Positions 24,482-34,017 of a stretch of DNA of 62,797 nt are shown here, piece by piece. Each line of letters starts with the position of its first letter. Position 1 is the stretch's first letter. The DNA lies in the NCBI GenBank assembly GCA_964613585.1, contig CAZTHL010000010.1, positions 1 through 62,797 on the forward strand, written 5' to 3'. The notes beneath the pieces were generated by a model, which worked only from the letters and a program-made list of their open reading frames with translations, was not told the origin of the DNA and did not search any database. This DNA is from CAZTHL01 sp964613585 (GTDB lineage: Bacteria; Pseudomonadota; Alphaproteobacteria; DSM-16000; Inquilinaceae). Position numbers and translations under genes: made by a program.

Positions 24482-25375
24482 TTGCCTCGAAAAATCCTCA
24501 CGCGGATCGCAGCTATGCTCGTCTTCGTCGGCGCGATTATTGTGATCGTCTGTACCTTGGGTGGCTATGCCGCGCTGGGTGGGCATCTGCACGTCTTATG
24601 GCAACCCTTCGAGGTCGTCATCATCTGCGGCGCCGCCCTCGGCGGCTATATCATCGCCAATCCGAAGGGCGTGCTGCTGCGCACCGGCGGCGCCATCGGC
24701 AGCGTGGTCAAGGGACGCCGTTACGGCAAGGACGACTACCTGGAGCTGCTCAGCCTGCTCTATCAGGTGATGAAGATCGCCAAGACCAAGGGCATGCTGG
24801 CCCTGGAGCAGCACGTCGAGAAGCCGGACAGCAGCCCGCTGTTCCAGCAGTTCCCCGGGATCTACAACAACCCGCGGGCGATGGCGTTCCTGTGCGACTA
24901 CCTCCGGCTCATGTCGCTGAACGCCGAGGATCCTCATACCATGGAAACCCTGATGGATGAGGAGATCGAGTCGCACCACCAGGAAACCTCGCAGGTGGCC
25001 AATGCGGTGCAGACCGTGGCCGACGGCATGCCGGCGCTCGGCATCGTCGCGGCGGTTCTCGGCGTGATCAAGACCATGGGCTCGATCACCGAGCCTCCGG
25101 AGGTGCTGGGCAAGCTGATCGGCGGCGCCCTGGTCGGCACCTTCCTGGGCGTCTGGCTGGCCTACGGCTTCATCGGCCCGCTGGCGGCGGCGCTCAAGTC
25201 GATGTACGACGCGGAGACCAAGTACTATCAGTGCATCAAGGCCGGCCTGCTCGCCCATCTGCACGGCTACGCGCCGGCCGTCTCGGTCGAGTTCGCGCGG
25301 AAGGCGCTGTTTCCGGAGGTGCGACCCGACTTCTATGAGGTCGAGGAAGCCACCGCCGCGCTGCCGCAGGCCTGA
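24482..25375 (+). CDS. motA: flagellar motor stator protein MotA
   Basis: Inner-membrane subunit of the H+-driven stator; with MotB it turns the rotor. The 297 residues (TTG start at 24482) or 286 residues (ATG at 24515) hold four membrane helices: about 12-33, 40-55, 170-190 and 205-225. Rotor-facing charges lie in the cytoplasmic loop. PALGIVAAVLGVIKTMG and GGALVGTFLGVWLAYGF are the two conserved helices that form the ion channel, with Pro in each of the usual places. The TTG start has no clear ribosome site; the ATG at 24515 puts the first helix right at the N-terminus as in many homologues, so it is a good alternative. motB follows after 32 bases. Confidence 0.95.
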   Translation: MPRKILTRIAAMLVFVGAIIVIVCTLGGYAALGGHLHVLWQPFEVVIICGAALGGYIIANPKGVLLRTGGAIGSVVKGRRYGKDDYLELLSLLYQVMKIAKTKGMLALEQHVEKPDSSPLFQQFPGIYNNPRAMAFLCDYLRLMSLNAEDPHTMETLMDEEIESHHQETSQVANAVQTVADGMPALGIVAAVLGVIKTMGSITEPPEVLGKLIGGALVGTFLGVWLAYGFIGPLAAALKSMYDAETKYYQCIKAGLLAHLHGYAPAVSVEFARKALFPEVRPDFYEVEEATAALPQA

Positions 25376-25407
25376 TCCCGGCGCCTCGAACGAGAGGGAG
25401 AACGGCC

Positions 25408-26427
25408 ATGGCGCGGCAGGACGTCCAGGTCATCGTCATCAAGAAGAAGGCCAAGCACGGGCATCACGCCCACCACGGCGGCGCCTGGAAGGTGGCCTAC
25501 GCCGACTTCGTCACGGCGATGATGGCGTTCTTCCTGCTGCTGTGGCTGCTCAATGTGACGACCGACGACCAGCGCCAGGGCATCGCCGACTATTTCGACC
25601 CGGCCAACATCGCCCGGGCCACCAGCGGCTCGTCCGGGGTTCTCGGCGGCCGGGCGGTGTCCGAGCCGGGCCAGCTGTCCTCGCCCACCTCCCGGTTCAG
25701 CCTCGAGGTCAGCCTCCCCGGCCGGCCCGAGCCGGTCGACGACCGGGACAATCTCGACGACGGCGACGTCGATCCGCCGAGCGACGCCTTCGAGCGGATC
25801 CGTCGGCGCGCCCTCGCCGACGGGGTGGATCCGGAGGACCTGTCGGAGGATGAAATCGAGCGCCTGCTCGCCGAGCGGGAGCAGGCGATGTTCGAGCAGG
25901 CGACGGCCGAGCTCCGCCAGGCCATCCAGCAGGTGCCGGACATCCAGCAGCTGGCCGAGAACCTGATCATCGACCAGACGCCGGAAGGCCTGCGAATCCA
26001 GATCGTGGACCAGGAAGGCCTGTCCATGTTCCCGATGGGCAGCGCCCGCATGTTCGAGCGGACCGAGCAGCTCATGGGCCTCGTCGCCCAGGTGATCGGC
26101 AAGCTGCCCCAGCCGATCGCGATCAGCGGCCACACCGACGCCACGCCGTTCGTCAACAGCCCCAGCTACGACAACTGGGAGCTATCGAGCGACCGGGCCA
26201 ACGCCAGCCGTCGCGCCCTTCTCCAGGCCGGCTTCCCGGCCGAGCGGATCTCGCGCGTCGTCGGCAAGGCCGACACCGAGCACCTGTTCCCGGACGAGCC
26301 GCGCAATCCTCGCAACCGGCGCATCTCGATCGTCCTCTTGCGCGAGGCGGACATGGAGACGGGCGAGACGGTGTCCTCGGCGAGGCCCGCGGCCCCGTCG
26401 CCGGTCGACGCGGCGAGCCTGAACTGA
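25408..26427 (+). CDS. motB: flagellar motor stator protein MotB
   Basis: 339 residues. A basic, histidine-rich N-terminus (KKKAKHGHHAHHGG) is followed by the signature VAYADFVTAMMAFFLLLWLL, with the proton-accepting Asp in YADFVTAMMAF (about residue 33) opening the single membrane helix. An acidic linker (about 110-150) leads to the OmpA-type peptidoglycan-binding domain (about 180-310) with ISGHTDATPF and NWELSSDRANASRRAL. GAGGGAG lies just before the ATG. It is co-transcribed with motA. The linker is long and rich in Asp/Glu and proline. Confidence 0.95.
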   Translation: MARQDVQVIVIKKKAKHGHHAHHGGAWKVAYADFVTAMMAFFLLLWLLNVTTDDQRQGIADYFDPANIARATSGSSGVLGGRAVSEPGQLSSPTSRFSLEVSLPGRPEPVDDRDNLDDGDVDPPSDAFERIRRRALADGVDPEDLSEDEIERLLAEREQAMFEQATAELRQAIQQVPDIQQLAENLIIDQTPEGLRIQIVDQEGLSMFPMGSARMFERTEQLMGLVAQVIGKLPQPIAISGHTDATPFVNSPSYDNWELSSDRANASRRALLQAGFPAERISRVVGKADTEHLFPDEPRNPRNRRISIVLLREADMETGETVSSARPAAPSPVDAASLN

Positions 26428-26495
26428 AGCCGGCGGCCCACCCGCCATCGGGATCGGCGGCCCGCCTTCCGCTGGGATCGGGGCGCGACGCGCTT

Positions 26496-26525
26496 TTGAC
26501 CGGTTGATACCTATGCCGGCTATGG
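26496..26525 (+). promoter_or_regulatory. candidate promoter of the ATP-grasp/alpha-E/bpt operon
   Basis: TTGACC (26496-26501) and CTATGG (26520-26525) are separated by 18 bases, close to the alphaproteobacterial housekeeping pattern. The start codon of the first gene is 77 bases further on. This suggests that the operon is separate from motAB. Confidence 0.35.
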
Positions 26526-26602
26526 GGTTTAATTGGAGGTCCAGAGGCGGCCTCCCCCCTAGCCGGCCCGTCTCGTCCCCTCGTTAGCGGAACATCTCCC
26601 CC

Positions 26603-28069
26603 GTGACCGCCCATGCGGACTGTCCGCGCAATCTCCTGGCCGAGTATCGCCAGGGAGACTTCTACTGTGAGCTGCTCGGCGCCGATGACGAGCATGCTGC
26701 CGAGGCCGCCCCGGTTCGCGACCGCCTGTCCCGTTTCGAGCTGGCCGACCTTGAGCGCCGGGCCCGCGACGCGGAACGCGAGCTGTACAGTCTCGGCATT
26801 ACCTTCCTGATCCTGTCCGATCAGGATGCCCTCGACCGCATCCTGCCGTTCGACGTCATTCCGAGGGTCGTCACCGGTTCCGAGTGGCGCCATCTCGAGG
26901 CCGGGATCGTGCAGCGGGTCACCGCTCTCAATCTCTTCCTCAAGGACATCTACCACGAGGGCCGGATCCTCAAGGACGGGGTGGTGCCGGCCGAGCTGAT
27001 TCTCAAGCATCCGCACCGTGCCGCGGCGATGGACGGGTTCGACGTGCCCCGGGACACCTACGTCCACATCGTCGGCATCGACCTCGTGCGCGACACCAGC
27101 GGCCGGTTCCTCGTGCTCGAGGACAATGGGCGATGCCCGTCCGGCGTCTCCTACGTCATCGAGAACCGGAAGCTGATGCAGCGCACCTTCCCGGATCTCA
27201 TGGCCAACATCGGCGTGCGCTCCGTCGACGACTACGGGCCCCGGCTGTTCGACGCGCTGTGCGAGGTCGCGCCCCCGGGGCTGAGCGAGCCGCGCATCGT
27301 CCTGCTGTCCCCCGGCACCTACAATTCCGCCTATTTCGAGCACGTGTTCCTGGCCCGGGAGATGGGTGTGCCGCTGGTCGAGGGGCGCGATCTCGTCGTC
27401 GAGAATGACTTCGTCTACATGAAGACCATTGATGGCCGGGCGCGCGTCGACACCATCTACCGCCGGATCGGCGACGACTTCCTCGACCCGCTCTGCTTCC
27501 GCCCGGACAGCCTGCTGGGGGTGCCCGGCCTCATGCAGGCCTATCGCCGAGGCCGGGTGACCCTGGCCAATGCCGTCGGCACCGGCGTCGCCGACGACAA
27601 GGCCGTCTACGCCTACCTGCCGCGCATCGTCCAATACTACTTGGGCGAGGATCCGCTTCTCGACAACGTGCCGACGCACATCTGCCGGGAGGAGGAGGGG
27701 CTGGCCTACACCCTGGCCCACCTCGACCAACTCGTGGTGAAGCCGGTCGGGGAGGCGGGCGGCTACGGCATCACCATCGGTCCGCACGCCAGCCGGGGCG
27801 AGCTGGACCGGTGCCGGCAGCGCCTGCTGGCCAACCCATCGGACTATATAAGTCAGCCGATGGTGCCGCTGTCCGTGTGCCCGACGCTGACCGCGGACGG
27901 CATCGAGCCGCGCCACGTCGATCTGAGGCCGTTCGCGGTCACCGGGGAGACGACCTGGGTCCTGCCGGGCGGCCTGACTCGGGTGGCCCTGCGCAAGGGA
28001 ACCCTGATCGTCAATTCCTCTCAAGGCGGCGGCTCCAAGGACACATGGGTGCTGGGAGGTCCGAGGTGA
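26603..28069 (+). CDS. circularly permuted ATP-grasp type 2 protein (DUF404/DUF407)
   Basis: 488 residues of the circularly permuted ATP-grasp family predicted to form peptide-like amide bonds. Visible blocks are TALNLFLKDIYHEGRILKDG, GIDLVRDTSGRFLVLEDNGRCPSGVSYVIENR (cited in part: LEDNGRCPSGVSYVIENR), SPGTYNSAYFEHVFLAREMG, VEGRDLVVEND, VVKPVGEAGGYGITIG and SQGGGSKDTWVL at the end. The Asp/Asn of LEDNGR and the Lys of VVKPVGE are expected nucleotide and metal ligands. It starts at a GTG. Its last bases overlap the alpha-E gene (GTGA). Partners usually include an alpha-E protein and a transglutaminase-like protein; the latter is not present here. Confidence 0.92.
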   Translation: MTAHADCPRNLLAEYRQGDFYCELLGADDEHAAEAAPVRDRLSRFELADLERRARDAERELYSLGITFLILSDQDALDRILPFDVIPRVVTGSEWRHLEAGIVQRVTALNLFLKDIYHEGRILKDGVVPAELILKHPHRAAAMDGFDVPRDTYVHIVGIDLVRDTSGRFLVLEDNGRCPSGVSYVIENRKLMQRTFPDLMANIGVRSVDDYGPRLFDALCEVAPPGLSEPRIVLLSPGTYNSAYFEHVFLAREMGVPLVEGRDLVVENDFVYMKTIDGRARVDTIYRRIGDDFLDPLCFRPDSLLGVPGLMQAYRRGRVTLANAVGTGVADDKAVYAYLPRIVQYYLGEDPLLDNVPTHICREEEGLAYTLAHLDQLVVKPVGEAGGYGITIGPHASRGELDRCRQRLLANPSDYISQPMVPLSVCPTLTADGIEPRHVDLRPFAVTGETTWVLPGGLTRVALRKGTLIVNSSQGGGSKDTWVLGGPR

Positions 28070-29046
28070 CGCAGCTGCTTGCCCGCGCGGCCGAATCCGC
28101 GTTCTGGATGGCGCGCTACGTGGAGCGCGCCGAGAACCTGGCGCGCATCATCGACGTCAATGAGACCTTCGCCCGCGACGACCGCGGCGGCCGGAGCTGG
28201 CTGCCGATCGTGCAGCTCAACGCCGACGAGGAGCGCTTCTTCCGCGGCTACAGCGAGGCGACGGACCAGAACGTCCTGCATTTCTACATCGCCGACGCCG
28301 GCAACCCGACCTCGATCCGCTCGGCCATTCGCATGGCCCGCGAGAACGCGCGCACCCTCAGGCCGCTGATCAGCACGGAGGTGTGGTCGCAGCTCAACAT
28401 GCTGCACAACCGCATGCTGAGCATTGAGCCCGCCGAGCTGGCCTTGCCGAACCTTGTGCGGGTCTGCAACGAGATCAAGGAAGGCTGCCAGACCCACACC
28501 GGCATCGTGGAAGGAACCTTCTTTCGCGATGAAGGTTGGTATTTCTACGGTATCGGAAGGTGGCTGGAGCGAGCCGATCAGATAACCCGCCTGCTGGACA
28601 TCAAGTATCACGGCCTGCTGGCCTCGTCCGAGGCGCCCGGCTCGCCCATGGACATCAGCCAATGGAACGCGCTGCTGCGCTCGGTGGCCGCCTACCACGC
28701 CTTCCGAAGGGTTCACCCCCGCGGGCTGGCGCCGCGGCCGGTTGCCGCATTCCTCATCTATAATCAGGAGTTCCCCCGATCTATCGCAATTTGCGTTAGG
28801 AACATCAATAACTTGTTGACCAACCTGAAGTCCCGCTACATGCTTCGTCATGGAAGCGCAGCGATGGAGCGGCTGGACGAGATCCGGGCCGCGTTAGGGT
28901 CTTACAATATCGACAGGCTGCTGGAGCGAGGTCTGCACGACCTGCTCGACTGGCTGCAGCGGCAATTCGCCGGCCTGTCGACCGATCTCGGCCGAGCGTA
29001 TTTCGGCCACGTCGGTGCCGCCGCGCCCGGCGGCCCAGAGCACTAG
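28066..29046 (+). CDS. alpha-E domain protein (DUF403)
   Basis: 326-residue all-helical protein of the alpha-E family, partner of permuted ATP-grasp enzymes. It opens LLARAAESAFWMARYVERAENLARIIDVN, with the family's helical repeat and the later GTFFRDEGWYFYGIGRWLERADQITRLLDIKY (cited in part: FYGIGRWLERADQITRLLD). The paired R-x2-E-R-A-(E/D) motifs in both halves show an internal duplication. No catalytic residues are known; a scaffold or substrate-carrier role is predicted. I chose the GTG at 28066, which overlaps the previous stop by four bases and has GGGAGG in front. Confidence 0.92.
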   Translation: MTQLLARAAESAFWMARYVERAENLARIIDVNETFARDDRGGRSWLPIVQLNADEERFFRGYSEATDQNVLHFYIADAGNPTSIRSAIRMARENARTLRPLISTEVWSQLNMLHNRMLSIEPAELALPNLVRVCNEIKEGCQTHTGIVEGTFFRDEGWYFYGIGRWLERADQITRLLDIKYHGLLASSEAPGSPMDISQWNALLRSVAAYHAFRRVHPRGLAPRPVAAFLIYNQEFPRSIAICVRNINNLLTNLKSRYMLRHGSAAMERLDEIRAALGSYNIDRLLERGLHDLLDWLQRQFAGLSTDLGRAYFGHVGAAAPGGPEH

Positions 29047-29057
29047 CGGGGAGCCCC

Positions 29058-29828
29058 ATGTCGGCTTTTGTTCCGGGGGCGCGCAAGCTTCACCACTTCT
29101 ACCGATCCGTGCCGATGCCGTGCCCGTACTTGGCCGGCAAGCTGGAGCGGAAGCTGTTCACCCGGCTGTCCGGCAGCGATGCCGCCGAGCTGAACTCGGC
29201 CCTATCCCGGGCCGGCTTCCGGCGCAGCCACGACATCGTGTATCGCCCGGTCTGCGGCGACTGCGCGGCCTGCGTCCCGGTGCGGATCCCGGTCCAGCGC
29301 TTCCATCTGAGCCGGTCCATGCGCCGCGTGTCGAACCTCAATGCCGACCTTATCGGCGAGGAGCTACGTCCGGTGGCCACGGCGGAGCATTTCCGGCTGT
29401 TCCGGCGCTATCAGCGGTCCCGGCACGGCGACAGCGACATGGCGCGCATGAGCCAGGACGAGTATGCCGCCATGATCGAGGAGGGCAGCTTCGAGACCGG
29501 CTTGTTCGAGTTTCGCCGGTCCGACCGCGTCCTCATGGGGGTGATGCTGGCGGACCGGCTGTCCGACGGCTACTCCGCCGTCTACAGCTTCTTCGAGCCG
29601 GAGGCCCGGCGCCGCAGCCTCGGCACCTTCCTGGTGCTCGACCTCGTCCGCCGGGCGGCGGCCCTCGGCCTCTCGCATGTCTATCTCGGCTACTGGATCC
29701 CGGGCAGCGCCAAGATGGACTACAAGGCGCGCTTCCATTACCTGGAGGCGCTGAGCGAGGGCACCTGGCGCGACCTCCATGCCGATCCGCGGTGGGACGC
29801 CTCCTGCGCGGCGGCAACAACGGATTAG
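29058..29828 (+). CDS. bpt: aspartate/glutamate leucyltransferase (bacterial N-end-rule transferase)
   Basis: 256-residue transferase of the ATE1/Bpt family that adds an amino acid from tRNA to the N-terminus of proteins beginning with Asp or Glu, marking them for ClpAP through the N-end rule. The N-terminal cysteine block MPCPYLAGKLERKLFTRL with PVCGDCAACVPVRIPV matches Bpt, as do RYQRSRHGDSDM, YSAVYSFFEP and YLGYWIPGSAKMDYKARF. It starts 11 bases after the alpha-E gene and so appears to be the third gene of that operon. It is often found alone in other genomes (from memory), which makes this linkage worth noting. Confidence 0.94.
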   Translation: MSAFVPGARKLHHFYRSVPMPCPYLAGKLERKLFTRLSGSDAAELNSALSRAGFRRSHDIVYRPVCGDCAACVPVRIPVQRFHLSRSMRRVSNLNADLIGEELRPVATAEHFRLFRRYQRSRHGDSDMARMSQDEYAAMIEEGSFETGLFEFRRSDRVLMGVMLADRLSDGYSAVYSFFEPEARRRSLGTFLVLDLVRRAAALGLSHVYLGYWIPGSAKMDYKARFHYLEALSEGTWRDLHADPRWDASCAAATTD

Positions 29829-30037
29829 CCCTGGACGCGCTTCCGCTCCCCGCGGAGCCGACACCAGCCGCCTGACCCGCCAGCCCCCTGGACCCGTAAA
29901 CGCTCTCGCCACGACGGTTGGCGTTCCTGCGGAAGTTGCGTAGCTTCCGGTCCGGAGGCGCGGGTTGCCGTCACGGCCAAGCCGCCGGCGGTCCCGACCG
30001 TGCGCAACGACAGAAAAGCAGGACAGGGAGATCGAGC

Positions 30038-31144
<1,107 letters not shown>

Positions 31145-31274
31145 GGCGTGTCCGGCTCAGGTGGCATCGCCGGCCCGCTCCCCTCGCCCGGCGACCCAAC
31201 GACAGCATGCTCAGGCTGGCCGGGCGGGGGAGCGGGCCGGTACCGGTTCAGCCTCAGGCGGAAACGCTCGAGCC
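31145..31274 (-). repeat. dispersed repeat, copy A (about 130 bp, minus orientation)
   Basis: Read on the minus strand it begins GAGCGTTTCCGCCTGA, contains CAGCCTGAGCATGCTGTCGT and CGCCGGGCGAGGGGAGCG, and ends GGCGATGCCACCTGAGCCGG plus ACACGCC. The same order of blocks occurs in copies B and C. The ends are inverted to each other. It begins at the base after the takP stop codon. Confidence 0.8.
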
Positions 31275-31280
31275 TGGTCG

Positions 31281-31303
31281 GGCCCGGCCGATGACGCCGG
31301 GCC
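31281..31303. terminator. hairpin after takP and repeat A
   Basis: GGCCCGGC and GCCGGGCC form a perfect 8-bp stem with a 7-base loop, followed by TCCTTGG. There is no T-run. It may end the takP transcript. Confidence 0.35.
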
Positions 31304-31432
31304 TCCTTGGCTTCGATCGGATCGGCAGGGGGGGACCTCGTGCCGCCCCTCGCCTCCTCGGCCCCCACGCGCCGCCGGTTCCGTGACCACCCGACGCCCG
31401 TCGGCCCGAGCCGGCACACGAGGAGGGCAGCC

Positions 31433-32482
31433 TTGCGGACGTTCGTGATCGGCGTGCTGCTGCTCCTGATGGTGCCGGTCCTGCGGGTCGAGCCGGCCGG
31501 TGCCCTGTCCTGCCCGTCGGGCTATTCCGTCCGCGGGATCAATTGCTGCCGGGTCGCCGGCGGCGAGGTGCGCTGCCGGCAGAACCCGCGGCTGCCGAGC
31601 GCGATGGCGCCCCGGTTCAAGGACGGTCGAGTGCCTGCGCCCCATGTCACCATCGACGACAGCGACCTGTCCGAGGCCGTCCTGGCCGCCCGGCCGGAGC
31701 TGCGGGAGCGGCCGCTCACCGAGGACCCGGACCTGCTCGACCCGACGGACGACCGGTGCGACCGGCCCGGCTGCGACTTCGCCGAACTGACCCGGATCGC
31801 CGAGGAGCAACGGGGCGACGGAGGCTGTGTCAAGGCCCTGCGCGCCCATGCCTGCGCGCACTCGCCGTGGCGCGATCTCGACCTGCAGGAGCGGCTCGTC
31901 CGCCTGCTCACCCTGGCCGACCCCTTTGCCGAGGCCTACGCGCTCGACCTCAGGGTGTTCCCCTGCATCGCCGCCATCGAGACCCGCTTTCTCGAGCCTT
32001 TGAGCCTGAGCGAGCTCGCCTGCTCCATGCGCACCTCCGACCGCGGGCTGCCGCAGATCATCCGCCCGACCTTCGAGCTGCTGGTCGCCGATCTGGGCTT
32101 TCGAAGCGAGGTGGTCGGCTATGGCCCGACGGTGGCCGGGACCCGCCTCGCCGAGCTCTATGACGGCATCGGCCGCAGCGTCAGCCACCAGCTCGAGCTG
32201 ATGGCGAAGGTGCTGACGGTGAGCGGCCTCAACGAGACCCGGACCAATTACCGGCAGGCCTTCATCAACTACAACGGCAGCTTTCGGGCCTTGTCCTACG
32301 GCGCCCGCGTCGACGCGTGCTTCGCCTGCCTGCGCGAGCGGCTCGACCCGGAGACCCTGACCGTGCGCGGCGACCCCATGCGCTGCCTGGCCGCGGCCGC
32401 GGGCAGCCGGGACCTGCGCGCCGACTTTGAAGGGTTCCGGGCCCTGTGCCGACCCGCCGCCCGAGCCGCCCCCGAGCCGTGA
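31433..32482 (+). CDS. secreted protein, divergent lytic-transglycosylase-like
   Basis: 349 residues with a signal peptide (TFVIGVLLLLMVPVLRVEPAGA). The central part resembles the SLT lysozyme-like fold: CIAAIETRFLEPLSLSELAC (a Glu where the catalytic Glu would be), then SDRGLPQIIRPTFELL (compare S-x-A-G-L-M-Q-I-x-P-x-T), and FINYNGSFRALSYGARVDAC (compare AYNGG...YG..V). Many cysteines (SCPSGY, INCCRV, RCRQN, RCDRPGCD, CFACL) suggest a disulfide-rich periplasmic protein. The start is a TTG with GAGGAGGG 6 bases before it. It lies between repeat copies A and B. The assignment is by motif only. Confidence 0.6.
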   Translation: MRTFVIGVLLLLMVPVLRVEPAGALSCPSGYSVRGINCCRVAGGEVRCRQNPRLPSAMAPRFKDGRVPAPHVTIDDSDLSEAVLAARPELRERPLTEDPDLLDPTDDRCDRPGCDFAELTRIAEEQRGDGGCVKALRAHACAHSPWRDLDLQERLVRLLTLADPFAEAYALDLRVFPCIAAIETRFLEPLSLSELACSMRTSDRGLPQIIRPTFELLVADLGFRSEVVGYGPTVAGTRLAELYDGIGRSVSHQLELMAKVLTVSGLNETRTNYRQAFINYNGSFRALSYGARVDACFACLRERLDPETLTVRGDPMRCLAAAAGSRDLRADFEGFRALCRPAARAAPEP

Positions 32483-32490
32483 GCGCGACC

Positions 32491-32626
32491 GGCTGAGGCG
32501 TTTCCGCCTGACGCGGAATCGGCGCCGGCACGAGTTCCCGCCCGGCCGGGTGAAGCAAGCTGTCGCCGGTTGGCCGGCCGGGGGGAGCGGCCGGCGATGC
32601 CGTTCGAGCCGGTAACGCTCCGGCTC
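32491..32626 (+). repeat. dispersed repeat, copy B (about 136 bp)
   Basis: Starts GGCTGAGGCGTTTCCGCCTG, has CGCCCGGCCGGGTGAAGCAA and GCTGTCGCCGGTTGG in the middle, and ends GGCGATGCCGTTCGAGCCGG then TAACGCTCCGGCTC. It fills the gap between the convergent genes ending at 32482 and 32629. It is in the same family as 31145-31274 and 45574-45702. Confidence 0.8.
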
Positions 32627-32628
32627 GA

Positions 32629-34017
32629 TCAGTGGAGCACCCCCGGCAGCCAGGTCGCGAGCCCGGGAAAGGCGGCGAGGATGCCGAGCATCGCCAGCTG
32701 GATGACCACGAAGGGCAGCACGCCGCGGTAGATATCGGTTGTCGATACGGACTCGGGCGCGACGCCGCGCAGGTAGAACAAGGCGAAGCCGAACGGCGGG
32801 GTCAGAAAGCTGGTCTGCAGATTGATGGCGATCATCACGCCCAGCCAGACCGGGTGCAGGTCCATCATCAGCAGGACCGGGCCGACGATCGGCACCACCA
32901 CGAAGATGATCTCGATGAAGTCGAGGAAGAAGCCCATCACGAACATGAGGGCCATGACCACGACCATGGCCCCGAAGACGCCGCCCGGCATCGCGCTCAG
33001 CACGTCGTGGACCAGCGCCTCGCCACCCAGGCCGCGGAACACCAGCGAGAACACCGAGGCGCCGAGAAGGATGACGAAGACCATGCAGCTGATGCGCACG
33101 GTGGCGCGCATGACCTCCCTCAGCACCTCGAGGGTGAGCCGGCCCTGGCTGGCCGCCAGCAGCATGGCGCCTGTGGCGCCGACCGCCGCTGACTCCGTCG
33201 GGGTGGCGATGCCGGCGAGGATCGAGCCGAGCACCGCCAAAATCAGCAGGGTGGGCGGCAGCATGACCAGGAGCACACGCCGCAGCAGGCTGCGCTGCTC
33301 GTCGGCCGGCACCTCGACGACCGGCGTCGCGGACGGGCGCAGGATCGCCACCAGCACGATCCAGCCCATGTAGAGCAGCACCAGCATCAGGCCCGGCAGG
33401 AAGGCCCCGGCGAACAGGTCGACCACGGAGACCGGCCGGGGCGCGAAGTTGCCGAGCGCCAACTGGGCCTGGGTGTAGGCTCCCTGCAGGATGTCGCCGA
33501 GCAGGATGAGCACGATCGACGGCGGGATGATCTGCCCCAGCGTGCCGGAGGCGCAGATGGCCCCGGTCGCCAGCCGGGGGTCGTACCGCGCCTTCAGCAT
33601 GGTCGGCAGGCTGAGCAGCCCCATGGTGACCACGGTGGCGCCGACGATGCCGGTCGAGGCCGCGAGCAGCATGCCGACGAAGACGACCGAGAGGCCGAGC
33701 CCGCCGCGCAGCGGACCGAACAGCTGCCCCATGGTCTCGAGCAGGTTCTCGGCCACCCGGGACCGCTCGAGCATCACCCCCATGAAGATGAACAGGGGCA
33801 CGGCGACCAGCACCTCGTTGACCATCACGCCGAAGTAGCGGGACGGCAGCGCGCCGAACAGGCTGAAGGTGAACAGGTCGAAGACCCAGCCGATGCCGGC
33901 GAACACCAGGGCTGTCCCGGCCAGCGTGAACGCCACCGGATAGCCCAGCAGCAGGACGCCGCAGACCGTGGCGAACATTACGAGGCTGAGGATCTCGCCG
34001 GCCAGCGTCGCGCTCAT
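32629..34017 (-). CDS. TRAP transporter large permease subunit (DctM/TakM-like)
   Basis: 462-residue integral membrane transporter with about 12 helices; it carries out ion-driven solute import with the Q subunit and a binding protein. Family blocks include GYPVAFTLAGTALVFA, VAVPLFIFMGVMLERS, AASTGIVGATVVTMGLL, ASGTLGQIIPPSIVLILLG, GIATPTESAAVGATGA and TSFLTPPFGFALFYLRGV. The start ATG overlaps the Q gene stop (ATGA). Together they form QM pair 1, transcribed away from pair 2. TakP at 30 kb is the nearest binding protein. Confidence 0.93.
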   Translation of the reverse strand: MSATLAGEILSLVMFATVCGVLLLGYPVAFTLAGTALVFAGIGWVFDLFTFSLFGALPSRYFGVMVNEVLVAVPLFIFMGVMLERSRVAENLLETMGQLFGPLRGGLGLSVVFVGMLLAASTGIVGATVVTMGLLSLPTMLKARYDPRLATGAICASGTLGQIIPPSIVLILLGDILQGAYTQAQLALGNFAPRPVSVVDLFAGAFLPGLMLVLLYMGWIVLVAILRPSATPVVEVPADEQRSLLRRVLLVMLPPTLLILAVLGSILAGIATPTESAAVGATGAMLLAASQGRLTLEVLREVMRATVRISCMVFVILLGASVFSLVFRGLGGEALVHDVLSAMPGGVFGAMVVVMALMFVMGFFLDFIEIIFVVVPIVGPVLLMMDLHPVWLGVMIAINLQTSFLTPPFGFALFYLRGVAPESVSTTDIYRGVLPFVVIQLAMLGILAAFPGLATWLPGVLH

